A stretch of DNA of 6,123 nucleotides from Oscillospiraceae bacterium (lineage in GTDB: Bacteria > Bacillota > Clostridia > Oscillospirales > QAMX01), in contig CACYBP010000233.1 of NCBI GenBank assembly GCA_902772625.1, positions 1 to 6,123 of the forward strand, written 5' to 3'. Below the pieces are notes generated by a model. That model ran no database searches. It had not been told where the DNA came from and was given only the letters and a program-made list of their open reading frames with translations. Positions 4,592 to 6,123 of the stretch are shown here, piece after piece. Numbering within the stretch: position 1 is the stretch's first letter; every line of letters starts with the position of its first letter. Made by a program: the position numbers and the translations under genes.

Positions 4592-6123
4592 ATGATCTGC
4601 CAGAAATGCGGAGCCGAGGTCGCAGAGAACGGACGCTTTTGTCCGCAATGCGGCTCTGCTGTCGAAAAGGGAATAACGCCTCCCGCTCCGGGAGAAGTCT
4701 TCGCCGGAGAGAGAGGAGCTTCCGAAGTCAGGAAAGAAAACCCGGGAAGAGATGCAGAAAACCGGGCGGACTCCGCCGGCACGCCGCAGAAGGCGGCTCC
4801 GGCCTCCGGAAACCAACAGCCGCCGGCCGGACAGGCTGCGGCGGTTCAGCCCGTATACGTCTACGTGCCGTACGCCGCCGCGGTTTCGCCGCAGGGGATC
4901 CCGGCCGAAACCGGGTCGAACGCGGGCAAAAAGAACAGAAAAGGGAAAAAACCGAAAAAGCAGAGCTCGGGCTGCCTGATGTCCTTCCTGATTTCCGTGG
5001 CGGTATTTCTCGTGCTTGGTCTGATCCTTGCTTTTATCATCGGCAAGCTTCTCCCGGGAGGCAAAGGAAACGCCGGGGACAAGCAGATCCAGCCGGAGGT
5101 TCAGGAGGCGGTGGAAACCTCTGACTTACAGCGCGAGCTCGGCGGTACCTATACCCCCGACGAAAAGGATTTTCGCTTTGACGACAGCGATTCGGTCTCC
5201 GGATACGTGGATCACGTGATCCTGGTTTATTTCAGGAAGGGCGTATCCGACGAGGAGGTGCGCCGCGTGGCGTCTCTGGTCGACGGAGATCTGATCGGCT
5301 GCATTTCCGGGCTGAACCTCTTTGAAATCCGGGTTCCGGTTTCCGGAAGCGAAGCTCTCAGGCAACTGTGCAGCACGCTTTCCGATGAAGAGAGCGTGGA
5401 CTGGGCGACACTTGACAGTGTATCCAGGGTGACCTCGAGCTGGAGCGATCCGGGGCTTGGGGACTTCGTACCAAATGATCCCTGGGGAGAATGGACCTGG
5501 ATCCCGCAGGGCTTGCGAAACCTCTTTCTTCAGCAATGGAGCATGATCCGGCCGAAGGGCAATAACTGGCACCAGGAAATCATCGGCGCCCCCTCCGCCT
5601 GGGCCTATGAAGAATACTATTCCCGGGTTTCTGTGGGGATCATAGACGGAGGCTTTGACACCGATCATCCGGATCTCAGGATCACCGTTGTGAATCCGGA
5701 CGCCAACAGGCAGACGCTTCAAGACGCGGAAATGAAAGACAACTACGATCACGGGACACACGTGGCCGGCATCATCGGCGCGACGCGGGGAAACGGGACC
5801 GGCGTGAACGGCATTCTCTGCGGCGAGTATTCTCTTTTCGGTTATTGCGTCAATCACAGATCGGAAGATACAGAAGTTGCCAGCGAAACCATGGACGGCT
5901 GCGACAGGCTCCTGCGTCAGGGATGCCGCGTTATCAACCGATCCATGGGGCTTAGATGGAGATACTGGGACAAAAACAATGTATGGCACGATTGCATCAA
6001 CGAGAATAACAGACCTTTCGATGAAAACGATAACAACAGAGAGATCACAGATGAGGAATGGAGAGAGGAAGGGATCAGGGCGGCCAATGAAGTTCTGACC
6101 CTTTTGATCAACTACGGAAACGA
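4592..6123 (+). CDS. Membrane-anchored subtilisin-family (S8) serine protease with N-terminal zinc ribbon, 3' end outside window
   Basis: The frame is open to the window edge, giving 510 codons with no stop. Residues 3-20 form a zinc ribbon (C3-x2-C6, C17-x2-C20). Residues 30-110 are a Pro/Ala/Gly-rich linker. Residues 113-123 are Lys/Arg-rich, followed by one membrane segment at about 128-151. Positive charges before the segment suggest the ribbon is cytoplasmic and the rest outside. Residues 205-285 resemble a subtilase prodomain (ILVYFRKGVSDEEVRRVASL, then LNLFEIRVPV). The S8 domain follows: catalytic D352 in GIIDGGFDTDHPDL, catalytic H387 in DHGTHVAG, and the substrate-binding strand VINRSMG at 447-453. 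The oxyanion Asn and catalytic Ser are not reached, so activity cannot be confirmed. A Trp/Asn/Asp-rich stretch at 455-490 looks like an insertion and is AT-rich. The gene has its own promoter and is separate from the upstream unit. Its substrate is unknown. Confidence 0.9.
   Translation, partial: MICQKCGAEVAENGRFCPQCGSAVEKGITPPAPGEVFAGERGASEVRKENPGRDAENRADSAGTPQKAAPASGNQQPPAGQAAAVQPVYVYVPYAAAVSPQGIPAETGSNAGKKNRKGKKPKKQSSGCLMSFLISVAVFLVLGLILAFIIGKLLPGGKGNAGDKQIQPEVQEAVETSDLQRELGGTYTPDEKDFRFDDSDSVSGYVDHVILVYFRKGVSDEEVRRVASLVDGDLIGCISGLNLFEIRVPVSGSEALRQLCSTLSDEESVDWATLDSVSRVTSSWSDPGLGDFVPNDPWGEWTWIPQGLRNLFLQQWSMIRPKGNNWHQEIIGAPSAWAYEEYYSRVSVGIIDGGFDTDHPDLRITVVNPDANRQTLQDAEMKDNYDHGTHVAGIIGATRGNGTGVNGILCGEYSLFGYCVNHRSEDTEVASETMDGCDRLLRQGCRVINRSMGLRWRYWDKNNVWHDCINENNRPFDENDNNREITDEEWREEGIRAANEVLTLLINYGN

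Noticed and set aside
4606..5124. 172-codon + strand frame beginning just after the protease start
   Set aside because: It is a highly Arg-rich alternate reading of the zinc ribbon, linker and membrane segment. The other frame has the paired cysteines and a clean hydrophobic helix.
5126..5989. 287-codon minus-strand frame opposite the protease gene
   Set aside because: The + strand reads the subtilase Asp and His motifs through this region without a stop. The antisense protein has no recognisable domain.

Overview
The window reads as chromosomal DNA of a moderately high-GC bacterium of the Clostridia, probably an anaerobic gut-type lineage (inference). The grounds are the rsgA gene directly after what looks like the tail of a PASTA-type Ser/Thr kinase, strong AAGGAG-type ribosome binding sites, GTG and TTG starts, and tightly packed co-directional genes. 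All supported genes are on the + strand. No tRNA, rRNA, CRISPR array, insertion sequence or long repeat was seen.

Positions 1-4247 look like one transcription unit. It begins inside a gene whose last 92 codons are present: a Ser/Glu/Thr-rich linker followed by a beta-rich domain, most likely the extracellular C-terminus of a PrkC/PknB-family kinase. The next gene overlaps it by one base and is rsgA, the circularly permuted GTPase of 30S subunit maturation. Then come an RsuA/RluB-family rRNA pseudouridine synthase, a helix-turn-helix/cupin regulator and an AMP-forming acyl-CoA ligase. The first three genes belong to cell-envelope signalling and ribosome biogenesis. The last two form a likely functional pair in which the cupin regulator senses a small molecule and controls carboxylic acid activation. 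The unit ends at a clear intrinsic terminator at 4355-4390.

Positions 4248-4591 are non-coding. They hold the terminator and then a good sigma-A-type promoter with an extended -10 (TTGCAA, 17 bases, TGC-TATGAT). A leader of about 100 bases follows, carrying two Shine-Dalgarno sites, each serving its own in-frame ATG.

From 4592 (or 4565) to the window edge runs an incomplete gene of at least 510 codons. It encodes an N-terminal four-cysteine zinc ribbon, a Pro/Ala-rich linker, a lysine-rich stop and one membrane segment, a prodomain-like region, and a subtilisin-family (S8) protease domain with the catalytic Asp and His visible. The catalytic Ser and the oxyanion Asn should lie beyond the window. 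This membrane-anchored zinc-ribbon/subtilase fusion is the most unusual item in the window.
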